64,000 nucleotides of DNA from Actinomyces oris (GCF_006546825.1 NZ_VICC01000011.1:1-64000), one strand, 5' to 3'; shown: positions 44,828 through 53,750, counted from the first letter of the stretch. Numbers and translations: made by a program. The notes: a model not told the origin generated them from the sequence alone.

Positions 44828-45595
44828 ATGTCTGCGACCCTGACCCAGATCTTCGCCTCGGAGGCTCTGGGGACGTTTCTTCTCATTCTTCTGGGCTGCG
44901 GCGTCGTCGCCGGTGTCGTGCTGCCCACCTCCAAGGCCAAGGACAGCGGCTGGATCGTCATCACCATGGCCTGGGGGCTGGCGGTCTTCGTGGGTGTCTA
45001 CGCCGCCTACAAGACCGGCGCGCACCTCAACCCGGCCGTGACCATCGGCAAGGCGGTGGCCGGACAGAACCTCGTGGACATGAATCCCGATGTCCCCGGA
45101 ACGGTGACCATTCCCGCCACACCGGTCAACATCCTCGTCTACTGCGCCGCCCAGATGGTGGGCGCCATGGCGGGCGCCGCCACCGTGTGGCTGTCCTACA
45201 AGAAGCAGTTCGACCAGGAGGCCGACGCCGCCTCCAAGCTCGCCGTGTTCGCCACCGGCCCGGCGGTACGCTCCTACGGCTGGAACGTCGTGACCGAGGC
45301 GGTGGGCACCTTCGTCCTGCTGGCCTGGATCATCGCCTCGGGCAAGACCCCCTCGGGCCTGGGCCCGCTGGCCGTGGCCATGGTCGTCGTCGTCATCGGC
45401 ATGAGCCTGGGCGGCCCCACCGGCTACGCCATCAACCCGGCCCGTGACCTGGGCCCGCGCATCACCCACGCCCTCCTGCCGATCCCCGGCAAGGGAGACT
45501 CGGACTGGGCCTACTCCTGGGTCCCGATCGTCGGCCCGCTCATCGGCGCCGTCGCCGCCGGGCTCATCGTCCCCCACTTCGCCGGGCTGTTCTGA
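44828..45595 (+). CDS. glpF: Glycerol uptake facilitator (aquaglyceroporin)
   Basis: The 255-residue MIP-family channel admits glycerol by facilitated diffusion. The two NPA boxes are HLNPAVTIG (Asn68) and INPARDLGPR (Asn203). The aspartate after the second box (NPARD) marks glycerol-conducting members over pure aquaporins. Six membrane helices are visible. It lies between glpD and glpK, which supports the substrate. Confidence 0.95.
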   Translation: MSATLTQIFASEALGTFLLILLGCGVVAGVVLPTSKAKDSGWIVITMAWGLAVFVGVYAAYKTGAHLNPAVTIGKAVAGQNLVDMNPDVPGTVTIPATPVNILVYCAAQMVGAMAGAATVWLSYKKQFDQEADAASKLAVFATGPAVRSYGWNVVTEAVGTFVLLAWIIASGKTPSGLGPLAVAMVVVVIGMSLGGPTGYAINPARDLGPRITHALLPIPGKGDSDWAYSWVPIVGPLIGAVAAGLIVPHFAGLF

Positions 45596-45685
45596 GCCCG
45601 CACGACCCTTGACCGTATCGACATCATCGCTGCCGAGCGCAGCCCTCACCACCGCCCCCTCACAACGTAGTGAAAGGACATTCCT

Positions 45686-47239
45686 TTGAGCCCCAACAGC
45701 ACTGAGAAGAAGTACGTCCTGGCCATTGACCAGGGTACGACCTCCTCACGCGCCATCCTGTTCAACCACGACGGCGGGATCGTCGCCGTCGACCAGAAGG
45801 AGCACGAGCAGATCTTCCCGCGCGCCGGCTGGGTCGAGCACGACGCGAACGAGATCTGGGACAACATCCGCTCCGTCGTCGGAGGGGTGCTGGTCAAGGC
45901 GCAGATCAACCGCCACGAGATCGCCTCGGTGGGCATCACCAACCAGCGCGAGAGCGCCGTCGTGTGGGACAAGAACACCGGCGAGCCCGTCTACAACGTC
46001 ATCGTCTGGCAGGACACCCGCACCCAGAAGATCTGCGACCGCCTGGCCGGCGAGGACGGCCCGGACAAGTACAAGGACCGCGTGGGCCTGGGCCTGGCCA
46101 CCTACTTCGCCGGCCCCAAGGTGGCCTGGATCCTGGAGAACGTGGCGGGCGCCCGCGAGCGCGCCGAGGCCGGCGACCTCCTCATGGGCACCATGGACAC
46201 CTGGACGCTGTGGAACCTCACCGGCGGGGTCAACGGCGGTGTTCACGCCACCGACGTCACCAACGCCTCGCGCACGATGCTCATGAACATCGACACCCTG
46301 GACTGGAACCCGGAGATCTGCGCGGACATGGGCATCCCCGTCTCCATGCTCCCCGAGATCCGCCCCTCCTCGGGCGTCTTCGGCTACGGCCGCAAGAACG
46401 GCCTGCTGGTGGACACCCCCATCAGCGGCATCCTCGGCGACCAGCAGGCGGCCACCTTCGGGCAGGCCTGCTTCGAGAAGGGCCAGGCCAAGAACACCTA
46501 CGGCACCGGCTGCTTCATGCTCATGAACACGGGCACCACCCCGGTGCGCAGTGAGAACGGGCTGCTGACCACCGTGTGCTACCAGATCGGGGACGAGCCG
46601 GCCGTCTACGCCCTGGAGGGCTCGATCGCCGTGGCCGGCTCGCTGGTGCAGTGGCTGCGCGACAACCTGGGCATCATCGCCGACTCCAAGGACATCGAGG
46701 CCCTGGCCTCCAGCGTCGAGGACAACGGCGGGGCCTACTTCGTGCCGGCCTTCTCCGGGCTATTCGCCCCGCACTGGCGCCCTGATGCCCGCGGTGCCCT
46801 GGTGGGTCTGACCCGCTACGTCAACAAGGCGCACATCGCCCGGGCCGTGGAGGAGTCCACCGCCTACCAGACCCGCGAGGTCCTCGAGGCCATGAACCGG
46901 GACGCTGCGGCCTCCGGGTCCACGGGAGCCGCCCTCACCGAGCTCAAGGTCGACGGCGGCATGACCCGTGACGAGCTGCTCATGCAGTTCCAGGCCGACC
47001 AGGTGGGCGTGCCCGTGGTGCGCCCGAAGGTCGCCGAGACCACGGCGCTGGGTGCCGCCTACGCCTCCGGTATCGCGGTGGGCTTCTGGTCGGGCACCCA
47101 GGACGTCATCGACAACTGGGCCGAGGACAAGCGCTGGGAGCCGACCATGGAGGAGGCCGAGCGCGAGCGGCTCTTCCGCAACTGGAACAAGGCCGTCCAG
47201 CGCACCCTGGACTGGGTCGACGAGGACGTCGTCGAGTAG
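45686..47239 (+). CDS. glpK: Glycerol kinase
   Basis: The 517-residue FGGY kinase phosphorylates glycerol with ATP. Motifs are [19 protein letters not shown] near the start, [19 protein letters not shown], the hinge region [33 protein letters not shown] and [18 protein letters not shown]. The start is TTG at 45686 after GAAAGGACA, giving [20 protein letters not shown]-type control by HPr at a conserved histidine is known in some Gram-positives and was not checked here. A strong terminator follows at 47302. Confidence 0.97.
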   Translation: MSPNSTEKKYVLAIDQGTTSSRAILFNHDGGIVAVDQKEHEQIFPRAGWVEHDANEIWDNIRSVVGGVLVKAQINRHEIASVGITNQRESAVVWDKNTGEPVYNVIVWQDTRTQKICDRLAGEDGPDKYKDRVGLGLATYFAGPKVAWILENVAGARERAEAGDLLMGTMDTWTLWNLTGGVNGGVHATDVTNASRTMLMNIDTLDWNPEICADMGIPVSMLPEIRPSSGVFGYGRKNGLLVDTPISGILGDQQAATFGQACFEKGQAKNTYGTGCFMLMNTGTTPVRSENGLLTTVCYQIGDEPAVYALEGSIAVAGSLVQWLRDNLGIIADSKDIEALASSVEDNGGAYFVPAFSGLFAPHWRPDARGALVGLTRYVNKAHIARAVEESTAYQTREVLEAMNRDAAASGSTGAALTELKVDGGMTRDELLMQFQADQVGVPVVRPKVAETTALGAAYASGIAVGFWSGTQDVIDNWAEDKRWEPTMEEAERERLFRNWNKAVQRTLDWVDEDVVE

Positions 47240-47301
47240 GGCCGATGTCCGACAGTACTCAGGCGGCGCTCGCCGGCACCGCCTGAGCGCCCAGTCCCCC
47301 G

Positions 47302-47347
47302 GACGCCGCTGACGGGCCCACCTCCCCACGGGCCCGTCGGCGGCGTC
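47302..47347 (+). terminator. Terminator of glpD-glpF-glpK
   Basis: A long GC-rich stem (GACGCCGCTGACGGGCCC paired with GGGCCCGTCGGCGGCGTC, loop ACCTCCCCAC) lies 62 nt after the glpK stop, followed by CTTAT. Confidence 0.8.
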
Positions 47348-47467
47348 CTTATGCGCCACTAGTCCTCTCATACACTGTCGAGTCCGATGAATGGTCGGTA
47401 GATTCCTGGGTGGCGCTCCCCGGCCCGCCCGGGGAGTACTTCCCGTCCCCCTGCGAGGAGTCCCTGA

Positions 47468-49531
47468 ATGACGGCTCACCCACCCACTGCCCACGTGTCC
47501 CCACCCGCCTCCGCCCCGTCGGCCTCGACGCCGGCGCTGCCCGTCGATGACTCCGACGAGCTCTCCGGTGCCGGCGGCACCCCCTCGGGCGCCCGCACGG
47601 GCGAGCGGATCCTCGAGCGGATCGAGTGGGCCGACGTCGTGCGCATCGCGGTGGTGGGCGTGGCGGCACTGGGTGCCTGGATCGCGGGCACGACCGGCAC
47701 ACCCGGCTGGGCCGTGGGCGCCGCCGGGGCGGTGGTGCTGGCGGTGGGCTGCTGGCCGCTCCTGGTCGAGGCGGCCGGTGACCTGCGCGAGCGGCGCATG
47801 AGTATGGAGATGTCGATGCTCTTGGCCATCGTGGCGGCCGCCGCCATTGGCGAGTGGGTGACCGCCCTGGCCGTGACGGTCTTCGCGCTGTGCGCCGAGG
47901 TCCTGGAGGAGCTGTCGATGGATCGGGGGCGCGACGCCCTGACCGATCTCATGTCCTTCCTGCCGCAGACCGCGCGGGTGGTGGGGGCCCCGGAGACGAC
48001 TGAGTCCGCCGAGTCGGCCGAGGCCTCGCAGTCCTCCGGGGTCACTGAGGTCCCCCTGGACGAGGTCCGCCCGGGGCAGGTCATCGCCCTGAGCCCCGGG
48101 GGCCGGGTGCCGGTCGACGGCGTCGTGCGCACCGGTAGGGCCGACGTCGACCAGTCCCGGATCACCGGGGAGGCGCTGCCCGTGCAGGTCGGGCCGGGTG
48201 ACCGGGTGCCGGCCGGCTCCATCACCCGCGGCGCCCTGGAGCTCGAGGTGGAGCGGGTCGGCGAGGAGTCCTCCTACGGGCGGATCGTGGCCGCGGTGCG
48301 CCACGCCCAGTCCTCGCGCGCGCCAGTCCAGCGCCTGGCCGACCGGCTGGCGGCCCGCATCGTCTACCTGGCCCTGGCTGCCGCCCTGGTCACCTTCCTG
48401 GTGACCAGGGACGTGCGCGCCACGATCTCGGTCATCATCGTGGCCGGGGCCTGCGGGGTGGCCGCGGGCACTCCCCTGGCGGTTCTGGCGGCCATCGCCC
48501 GCGCCGCCCGTTGCGGGGCCTTCGTCAAGGACGGCACCCACCTGGAACAGCTCTCCGCGGTGGACACGGTGGTGGTGGACAAGACCGGGACCCTCACCGT
48601 CGGCGAGCCCCGGGTCGTGAGCGTCCGCCCCACCGAGGCCGCCACCGGCGAGGGCGAGGTGCTGGCCCTGGCGGCCGCGGCCGAGTGGAACTCCGAGCAC
48701 CCCATCGGCCGGGCCATCTACGCAGAAGCCGCCGTGCGCGACCTGACGGTGCCGATGCCCGGCGACGTCGCCTACTCCCCCGGAGCCGGCGTGAGCGCCC
48801 ACGTCGAAGGGCGTCGGATCACCGTGGGACGCTGCCGGGGGCAAGGGCACCAACCGGAGCGGGACACCTCCGACTGCGACGACGAGGCCGCCCTGAGCGC
48901 CGAGTCCGACCCGGAGGCGCCGTCGGCCACCTCGGTGGTGGAGGTGCGGGCCGACGGACAGCTCCTGGGCACCATCGCCCTGGCCGACCGTCTGCGCCAG
49001 GGGGCGGCCACCGCCGTGCGGGACTTGGGTGACATGGGCCTGGAGATCCTCATGCTCACCGGCGACTCGGCCGCCTCCGCGCGCCACGTGGCCGGCCTGC
49101 TCGGCCTGACCGAGGAGCAGGTGCGCGCCGACCTGCTGCCCACCGACAAGGAGGAGGTCATCGACTCGCTGCGCCGGGCGGGCAAGCGGGTGGCCATGGT
49201 GGGCGACGGCGTCAACGACGCCCCCGCCCTGGGCGCCGCCGATGTCGGCGTCGCCATGGGCACCGGCACGGACGTGGCCCGCGAGGCCGGGGACGTGGTG
49301 CTCGTGGGCTCCGCCCCGGCCGACCTGGTCGAGACCGTGCGGGTGGCCCGCCGGGCCCGGCGCATCATCATGGTGAACTTCGTGGGCACGGTGGTGGTCG
49401 ACGTCGTCGGCATGCTCGCCGCCGGGCTGGGGCTGCTGGGGCCGGTGGCCGCGGCCCTCGTGCACGTCGTCTCCGAGTCGGCCTTCATCCTCAACTCGGC
49501 CCGACTGGTGCCCCGCCGCCGCAGGCGCTGA
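47468..49531 (+). CDS. P-type ATPase, heavy-metal-like with atypical metal motif
   Basis: The 687-residue protein has the P-type core: actuator ITGEALP, phosphorylation motif DKTGTLT (Asp371), the P1B-specific EHPIGRAI (His411), LTGDSAASA and GDGVNDAPAL (Asp580). Predicted membrane helices have the P1B pattern. The metal-binding helix before the phosphorylation site reads VAGACGVAAGTPLAVLA (Cys329), where copper, zinc and cobalt pumps have CPC or SPC. The helix proline is missing. No N-terminal CxxC domain is present; the first 40 residues are low-complexity. Substrate is therefore uncertain. ATG at 47468 follows GAGGAG. Confidence 0.88.
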   Translation: MTAHPPTAHVSPPASAPSASTPALPVDDSDELSGAGGTPSGARTGERILERIEWADVVRIAVVGVAALGAWIAGTTGTPGWAVGAAGAVVLAVGCWPLLVEAAGDLRERRMSMEMSMLLAIVAAAAIGEWVTALAVTVFALCAEVLEELSMDRGRDALTDLMSFLPQTARVVGAPETTESAESAEASQSSGVTEVPLDEVRPGQVIALSPGGRVPVDGVVRTGRADVDQSRITGEALPVQVGPGDRVPAGSITRGALELEVERVGEESSYGRIVAAVRHAQSSRAPVQRLADRLAARIVYLALAAALVTFLVTRDVRATISVIIVAGACGVAAGTPLAVLAAIARAARCGAFVKDGTHLEQLSAVDTVVVDKTGTLTVGEPRVVSVRPTEAATGEGEVLALAAAAEWNSEHPIGRAIYAEAAVRDLTVPMPGDVAYSPGAGVSAHVEGRRITVGRCRGQGHQPERDTSDCDDEAALSAESDPEAPSATSVVEVRADGQLLGTIALADRLRQGAATAVRDLGDMGLEILMLTGDSAASARHVAGLLGLTEEQVRADLLPTDKEEVIDSLRRAGKRVAMVGDGVNDAPALGAADVGVAMGTGTDVAREAGDVVLVGSAPADLVETVRVARRARRIIMVNFVGTVVVDVVGMLAAGLGLLGPVAAALVHVVSESAFILNSARLVPRRRRR

Positions 49532-49616
49532 GCCGGCCGGCCACCGACACAGGCCGCAGCACCGGCGCCGGCCGATCCTCGCCTCGGGCCGGCCTACTCC
49601 ACGAGGGTCGGGATCC

Positions 49617-49705
49617 ACTGGCCAAGGGTTGTGCGTACTGCACGAAGGCCCCACCTACCCGCAGTACACCCAACCCTCCTCCAGTAGCACCCCACCCTCG
49701 TGCAT
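49617..49705. repeat. G-rich degenerate direct repeats upstream of the lactate permease
   Basis: On the minus strand three units of about 21 nt (GGGTGGGGTGCTACTGGAGGA, GGGTTGGGTGTACTGCGGGT and a weaker third) follow each other. Runs of G could form a quadruplex. Otherwise 49532-49823 holds no supported gene. Confidence 0.4.
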
Positions 49706-49823
49706 TGCGTCCGGACGACGCCGGCAGCCACCAGAGTGACCGGGTCGGCCCGCCTCGGACACTGCGCGCCACACCCCACTTTTACCCGGAAGGACGGGAG
49801 AAGACGGCGCGCGGCCCCCTCAT

Positions 49824-49842
49824 ATGGTGCACAACTCACCAT
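49824..49842. promoter_or_regulatory. Inverted repeat in the lactate-permease upstream region
   Basis: ATGGTG and CACCAT are perfect 6-bp arms around CACAACT, 110 nt upstream of the permease start. GntR-family lactate regulators bind TGGT-N-ACCA-type sites in other actinobacteria, so this is a candidate operator. The regulator itself is not in the window. Confidence 0.4.
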
Positions 49843-49952
49843 CTCCATGGCATGATCGTTGGGCCTTAGTACCCAGGACGCAGCAGCGCGGCTGCCAGCC
49901 CAGCCCCGCTGACGACCTGGACGACCCCATCAGTACTCACAGTGGAGTAACC

Positions 49953-51662
49953 ATGACGCCAGCCGTCCTGTCAGCCCTGCCGATGCATTCGGCACCGCTC
50001 GCCCCAGCCTTGGCGGGGCTGCCCGCCACCTTCACGCCGTCGACCACCGCCGTGGGCGGCAACGTCTACCTCACCGCCGCGGTGGGTCTGCTGCCGCTGG
50101 TGGTGTTCTTCGTCCTCATGGGCGTGTTCAAGGTGGCCACCCACTGGTGCGCCATCATCTCCCTGGTGATCGCGGCCGTCACCGCGGTCGCCCTGTTCCA
50201 CATGCCGGTGGGTATGACGGTCATGAGCGCCACCCAGGGCATGGCGCTGGGATTCGTCCCGATCATCTACATCATCATCGCGGCCGTGTGGCTCTACAAC
50301 CTCACTGACGTCTCGGGTCGTTCCAAGGACCTGAAGGCCGTGTTCAACGTGATCGGCAAGGGCGATATGCGCGCCCAGGCCCTCATCGTGGCCTTCTCCT
50401 TCTGCGGCCTGCTCGAGGGTCTGGCCGGCTTCGGCGCCCCGGTGGCCATCGCCGCCGCCATGGTGGCGACCCTGGGCCTGCCCAAGCTCAAGGCGGCCGT
50501 CGTCGTCATGGTCGGTAACGCCATCAACGTGGGCTTCGGCGCCATGGCCATTCCCACCACGACCGCCGGCAAGCTCGGCGGCGAGGACCCGGTGACGGTC
50601 GCCACCGCCATGGGGCACCTGACCTGGGTGTTCTGCGCCTTCATCCCGCTCCTGCTGCTGTTCATCCTCGACGGCGCGCGCGGCGTCAAGCAGCTGTGGC
50701 CGCTGGCGATCGTGGCGGGCCTGGCCACCGGGGTGGGCCACTTCTTCACCCCCTCGATCTCCTACGAGCTCACCGCCGTGCTGGCCTCCCTGCTGGGACT
50801 GGCCGCCTCCTACATCTTCCTGCTGGTGTGGACCCCGAAGACCCCCGACGAGTACCGCTCTCAGGTGGCCGCCGACGACGCCCCCGACCGCGAGCGCGTC
50901 ATCCTGGCCCTGCTGCCCTACATCCTGGTGGTGGTCATCATCGCCACGACCAAGCTGTGGACGCTGGGCGTCAACCTCGACAAGGTCTTCAAGGCCACCG
51001 ACCTGCCCATGAAGTGGCCCGGCGTGTACGGCCAGCTCCTCAACGCCAAGGGTGAGGCCTCCAAGAGCGCCATCTACAACCTTCAGACCCTGTCCAACCC
51101 GGGCACCTGGATCTTCCTGACCGCCATCATCGTCACCTTCATCTACGCGGCGCGCTCGGTGCCGGGCAAGTTCGAAATGAGTGTGGGCAAGGGCTTCGCG
51201 ACGCTGGCCAAGACCTGCTACACGCTGCGCATGGCGATCCTGACGATCGCCGCCGTCATGGCCCTGGCCTACGTCATGAACTTCTCCGGCCAGACCTCCG
51301 CGATCGGTGCGGCCCTGGCCGCCACGGGCGCCGCCTACGCCTTCCTCTCCCCGGCTCTGGGCTGGGTGGGAACCGCCGTGGCCGGCTCGGCGACGAGCGC
51401 GGGCGCCCTGTTCGCCAACCTGCAGGCCACCGCCGCCCAGGGGGCCGGGCTCGACCCGAAGATCCTGCTGGCCGCCAACACCATCGGTGGCGGTCTGGGC
51501 AAGATCGTCTCCCCGCAGAACCTGGCCATCGCCTCGACCGCGGTCGACGCCCCCGGTACGGACGCCGAGATCCTCAAGAAGGCGGCGCCCTACTCCATCG
51601 GGCTGCTGCTGGTGCTGGGCGCTCTCGTGTTCCTGGCCTCCCAGGTGGGGCTGGGCGTCTGA
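49953..51662 (+). CDS. lldP: L-lactate permease
   Basis: The 569-residue protein is an LctP-family proton-coupled lactate importer with about 13 hydrophobic helices. Conserved segments are GVFKVATHWCAIISL, FSFCGLLEGLAGFGAPVAIA, VGNAINVGFGAMAIP and the C-terminal GGGLGKIVSPQNLAIASTAV. ATG at 49953 follows GGAG by 5 nt; the upstream in-frame ATG at 49824 lies within an inverted repeat and is rejected. lutABC and lldD downstream make lactate the likely substrate. A fragment of its 3' end is duplicated at 52363. Confidence 0.93.
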   Translation: MTPAVLSALPMHSAPLAPALAGLPATFTPSTTAVGGNVYLTAAVGLLPLVVFFVLMGVFKVATHWCAIISLVIAAVTAVALFHMPVGMTVMSATQGMALGFVPIIYIIIAAVWLYNLTDVSGRSKDLKAVFNVIGKGDMRAQALIVAFSFCGLLEGLAGFGAPVAIAAAMVATLGLPKLKAAVVVMVGNAINVGFGAMAIPTTTAGKLGGEDPVTVATAMGHLTWVFCAFIPLLLLFILDGARGVKQLWPLAIVAGLATGVGHFFTPSISYELTAVLASLLGLAASYIFLLVWTPKTPDEYRSQVAADDAPDRERVILALLPYILVVVIIATTKLWTLGVNLDKVFKATDLPMKWPGVYGQLLNAKGEASKSAIYNLQTLSNPGTWIFLTAIIVTFIYAARSVPGKFEMSVGKGFATLAKTCYTLRMAILTIAAVMALAYVMNFSGQTSAIGAALAATGAAYAFLSPALGWVGTAVAGSATSAGALFANLQATAAQGAGLDPKILLAANTIGGGLGKIVSPQNLAIASTAVDAPGTDAEILKKAAPYSIGLLLVLGALVFLASQVGLGV

Positions 51663-51690
51663 GGCCGCCGGAGCCTGACTCTCACTACTG

Positions 51691-51735
51691 CGCACTGCGC
51701 CCCCGGATCCTCCGCGATTCCGGGGGCGCAGTGCG
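51691..51735 (+). terminator. Terminator of the lactate permease gene
   Basis: A 17-bp perfect stem (CGCACTGCGCCCCCGGA with its complement, 11-nt loop) lies 29 nt after the stop. A diverged but still perfectly paired copy is at 52460-52498. Confidence 0.8.
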
Positions 51736-51982
51736 TGTGCTCAGCCTCCGGCGTCGGTGGCAGTAACAGCCACAGACAGCTCGAGGCCGGGACCTGATCC
51801 CTCGCCTGAGCCTGGCACGGTCCACGGGCGTCGCGGGCAGTTCTCCGTGAGGCACCGGGCCTCCTCCGCGGGCGTTTCTGATGAGTCTCGTCGTCATGTG
51901 GACAGGGAGGAGCGGCGCCGACCATAATGGCAGGGAGCCACCCGGGTACTAGCCGGGCGACTCCCCTAGCAAGCAGTCAGCC

Positions 51983-52126
51983 TCAGCTGAACCACTTGCT
52001 CAGGGCATCCACCAGGACACCAACGGCCCGGATCAGGCGAGCGATAGAGGTCAAAACGTCGCTCACCTTCCGGGCCGTTACCTTGCCCCGGCGGACTTTC
52101 GCGTTCCGGCCTTTCGGCTTGGACAC
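51983..52126 (-). CDS. Small cationic amphipathic peptide ORF
   Basis: A 47-residue ORF starts at GTG 52126, exactly 7 nt after a perfect AAGGAGGT (52134-52141), and ends at TGA 51983. Its N-terminal half is strongly basic (SKPKGRNAKVRRGKVTARKV) and its C-terminal half forms an amphipathic hydrophobic helix (LTSIARLIRAVGVLVDALSK, then WFS). No signal peptide or processing site is seen. The character fits leaderless bacteriocins, membrane-active type I toxins or a small membrane-binding regulator. It lies in a repeat-rich accessory patch downstream of, and convergent with, the lactate permease. No homologue is recalled, so function is open. Confidence 0.5.
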   Translation of the reverse strand: MSKPKGRNAKVRRGKVTARKVSDVLTSIARLIRAVGVLVDALSKWFS

Positions 52127-52362
52127 GGCCCTCACCTCCTTCCCAGCTCCTCTCCTCCCCGGCCAGGACACTGCACGTGTTCCGGAGGAAGGAGCCGAAG
52201 AGAGGCGCCCCAATCATGCCAGCCAGCACTGACATCCTGAGCTCGGCCCTCACGCAGTTGCGGGCCGAGCAGCTGCACATTCCCTCTGGGGCTTGTGCAT
52301 CTCACGCAGTCGCCGACGGCACCGTCGCAGGTTCCCTGGGTCTCACAGGCCTCGCAGGATCC

Positions 52363-52514
52363 GACTCGGCAACAAGCGCGGGGCTCTGTTCGCCAACCTG
52401 CAGGCCACCGCCGCCCAGGGGGCCGGGCGTCTGAGGCCGCTCGAGCCTGACTCCTACAGACGGCGCCCCCGGGTCCTTCGCGATTCCGGGGGCGCCGTGC
52501 GTGTACTGACGCCT
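52363..52514 (+). pseudogene. Rearranged relic of the lactate permease 3' end
   Basis: 52363-52427 matches an internal part of the permease gene (GCCAACCTGCAGGCCACCGC and neighbours). It continues directly into a copy of the gene's last bases, stop and terminator. The junction falls at GGGGCYGGGC, which occurs at both 51441 and 51647, so about 206 bp were lost through microhomology. The terminator stem survives at 52460-52498 with compensating base changes. No open frame of useful length remains. Confidence 0.8.
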
Positions 52515-52662
52515 CCGACGTCGGATCGGGGACGTACTTCCCAGCCGAGGACTGCGTTCTCCCACCGGCGACTGCGCCCCGGCACTCGCATTCTGGAGGC
52601 AAGCGCAGTCCTCGCCGCAAAGGTACGTTCTCGCAGCAAAAGTACGTTCTCGACGGCGTCGG
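52515..52662. repeat. 148-bp direct repeat, copy A (upstream of RCC1-like gene)
   Basis: Copy B at 53603-53750 has the same length and orientation and differs at only about five positions, all in the last 45 bp. The repeat is itself built of 19-20-nt units beginning GGGGAC, GAGGAC, GGCGAC, and later AAAGGTACGTTCTCGCAGC followed by AAAAGTACGTTCTCGACGG. The rest of 52127-52513 has no supported gene beyond the relic described. Confidence 0.92.
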
Positions 52663-52713
52663 TGGCGAAAGCGGGGCGGTTCTGCTGGGATGGGAACGAA
52701 GGAGGACTTCGTG

Positions 52714-53547
52714 ATGACTCATGCTCCTTTGGCTGCTGGACGCAGGCACACCGTCCGATGTCTCCCCGACGGACGGGTGGTCGCCGTCGGAGCGGACGGT
52801 GCCGGAGAGTGCCGGGTCTCGCAGTGGCGAGGCGTCATCTCCGTCGCGGCGGGCAGTGTCCATCTGGCCGCCAACACCGGCCGGTCTCACACGCTGGGCC
52901 TGTGCGACGACGGAACGGTGCTGGCCTGCGGTTGGAACGCGCAGGGGCAGTGCGACGTCCGGGACTGGCGGGACGTCGTCGCCGTCGCCGCAGGATGGAG
53001 ATTCAGCGCAGGACTGTGCATCGACGGGACGCTGGTGACCACCGGCCGCGACGTCGAGGGGCAACGGCAGGTTGACCACTGGCGCGAGATCACCGGTATC
53101 AGCTGCGGCGACTGGCACACGGTGGCCGTTCGCTCTGACGGGAGCGTCTGCGCGACTGGCAACAACACCGCCGGCCAGTGCGAGGTGCATGACTGGCGTC
53201 GAATCCGCGCGGTATCCGCGGGCTACCTCCACACCCTGGGGCTGCACGACAACGGCACTGTTCGCGCTGCCGGGCGCCCGGAGTTCTGGTCGGGGATCGA
53301 GAGCTGGACCGATATCACCGCCGTGGCGACGGGCAGCCACCACAGCGTTGGCCTCAGAGCCGATGGGACCGTCGTCGCAGTGGGTAGGTCACAGGCCGAT
53401 CAGTGCGAGGTGAGCCAGTGGCGCGACATCGTGGCCATTGCGGCGGGCGCGGCCCACACCGTGGGCCTACGCGCCGACGGCGGCGTCGTGGCCACTGGCT
53501 CCAACAGTCACGGCCAACTCGAGGTCGGGGCCTGCCCCGCCGGCTGA
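52714..53547 (+). CDS. RCC1-like repeat protein
   Basis: The 277-residue protein consists almost entirely of repeats of about 38-40 residues with the pattern HTVGLRADGTVVAVG...GQCEV..WRDIVAIAAG, the seven-bladed RCC1 propeller signature. About seven repeats can be counted. No signal peptide or membrane helix is seen, so it is probably cytoplasmic, unlike the large secreted RCC1 proteins of many actinobacteria. AAGGAGG at 52699 serves ATG 52714 (or GTG 52711). Two nearly identical 148-bp repeats flank it, suggesting a mobile or recently exchanged cassette. Partner and function unknown. Confidence 0.8.
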   Translation: MTHAPLAAGRRHTVRCLPDGRVVAVGADGAGECRVSQWRGVISVAAGSVHLAANTGRSHTLGLCDDGTVLACGWNAQGQCDVRDWRDVVAVAAGWRFSAGLCIDGTLVTTGRDVEGQRQVDHWREITGISCGDWHTVAVRSDGSVCATGNNTAGQCEVHDWRRIRAVSAGYLHTLGLHDNGTVRAAGRPEFWSGIESWTDITAVATGSHHSVGLRADGTVVAVGRSQADQCEVSQWRDIVAIAAGAAHTVGLRADGGVVATGSNSHGQLEVGACPAG

Positions 53548-53602
53548 GCCCGGCGCCGCCACCGCACTGACACACGTGAGGCTGAAGGGCTATGCCCGAG
53601 CC

Positions 53603-53750
53603 CCGACGTCGGATCGGGGACGTACTTCCCAGCCGAGGACTGCGTTCTCCCACCGGCGACTGCGCCCCGGCACTCGCATTCTGGAGGCAAGCGCAGTCCT
53701 CGCCGCGAAAGTACGTCCTCGCAGCACAAGTGCGTTCTCGACGGCGTCGG
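53603..53750. repeat. 148-bp direct repeat, copy B (downstream of RCC1-like gene)
   Basis: It is the second copy of the repeat at 52515-52662, in the same orientation and about 97% identical by eye. The first 105 bp appear identical, which suggests recent duplication or gene conversion. Confidence 0.92.

Noticed and set aside
46760-49654. A 964-codon minus-strand open frame across glpK and the P-type ATPase gene
   Set aside because: It overlaps two well-supported genes, has no recognisable domain and shows shadow-frame composition.
49594-49848. An 84-codon minus-strand frame in the permease upstream spacer
   Set aside because: It is explained by the G-rich direct repeats, with no ribosome-binding site or domain.
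51966-52235. Minus-strand frame MSVLAGMIGAPLFGSFLRNT... overlapping the small cationic ORF
   Set aside because: It shares the region in another frame, lacks a well-spaced ribosome-binding site and becomes charged low-complexity sequence.
52216-52434. Plus-strand frame from ATG 52216 (MPASTDILSSALTQLRAEQL...)
   Set aside because: The nearest purine-rich site is too far upstream, the frame runs into the permease relic out of register, and composition is not gene-like.
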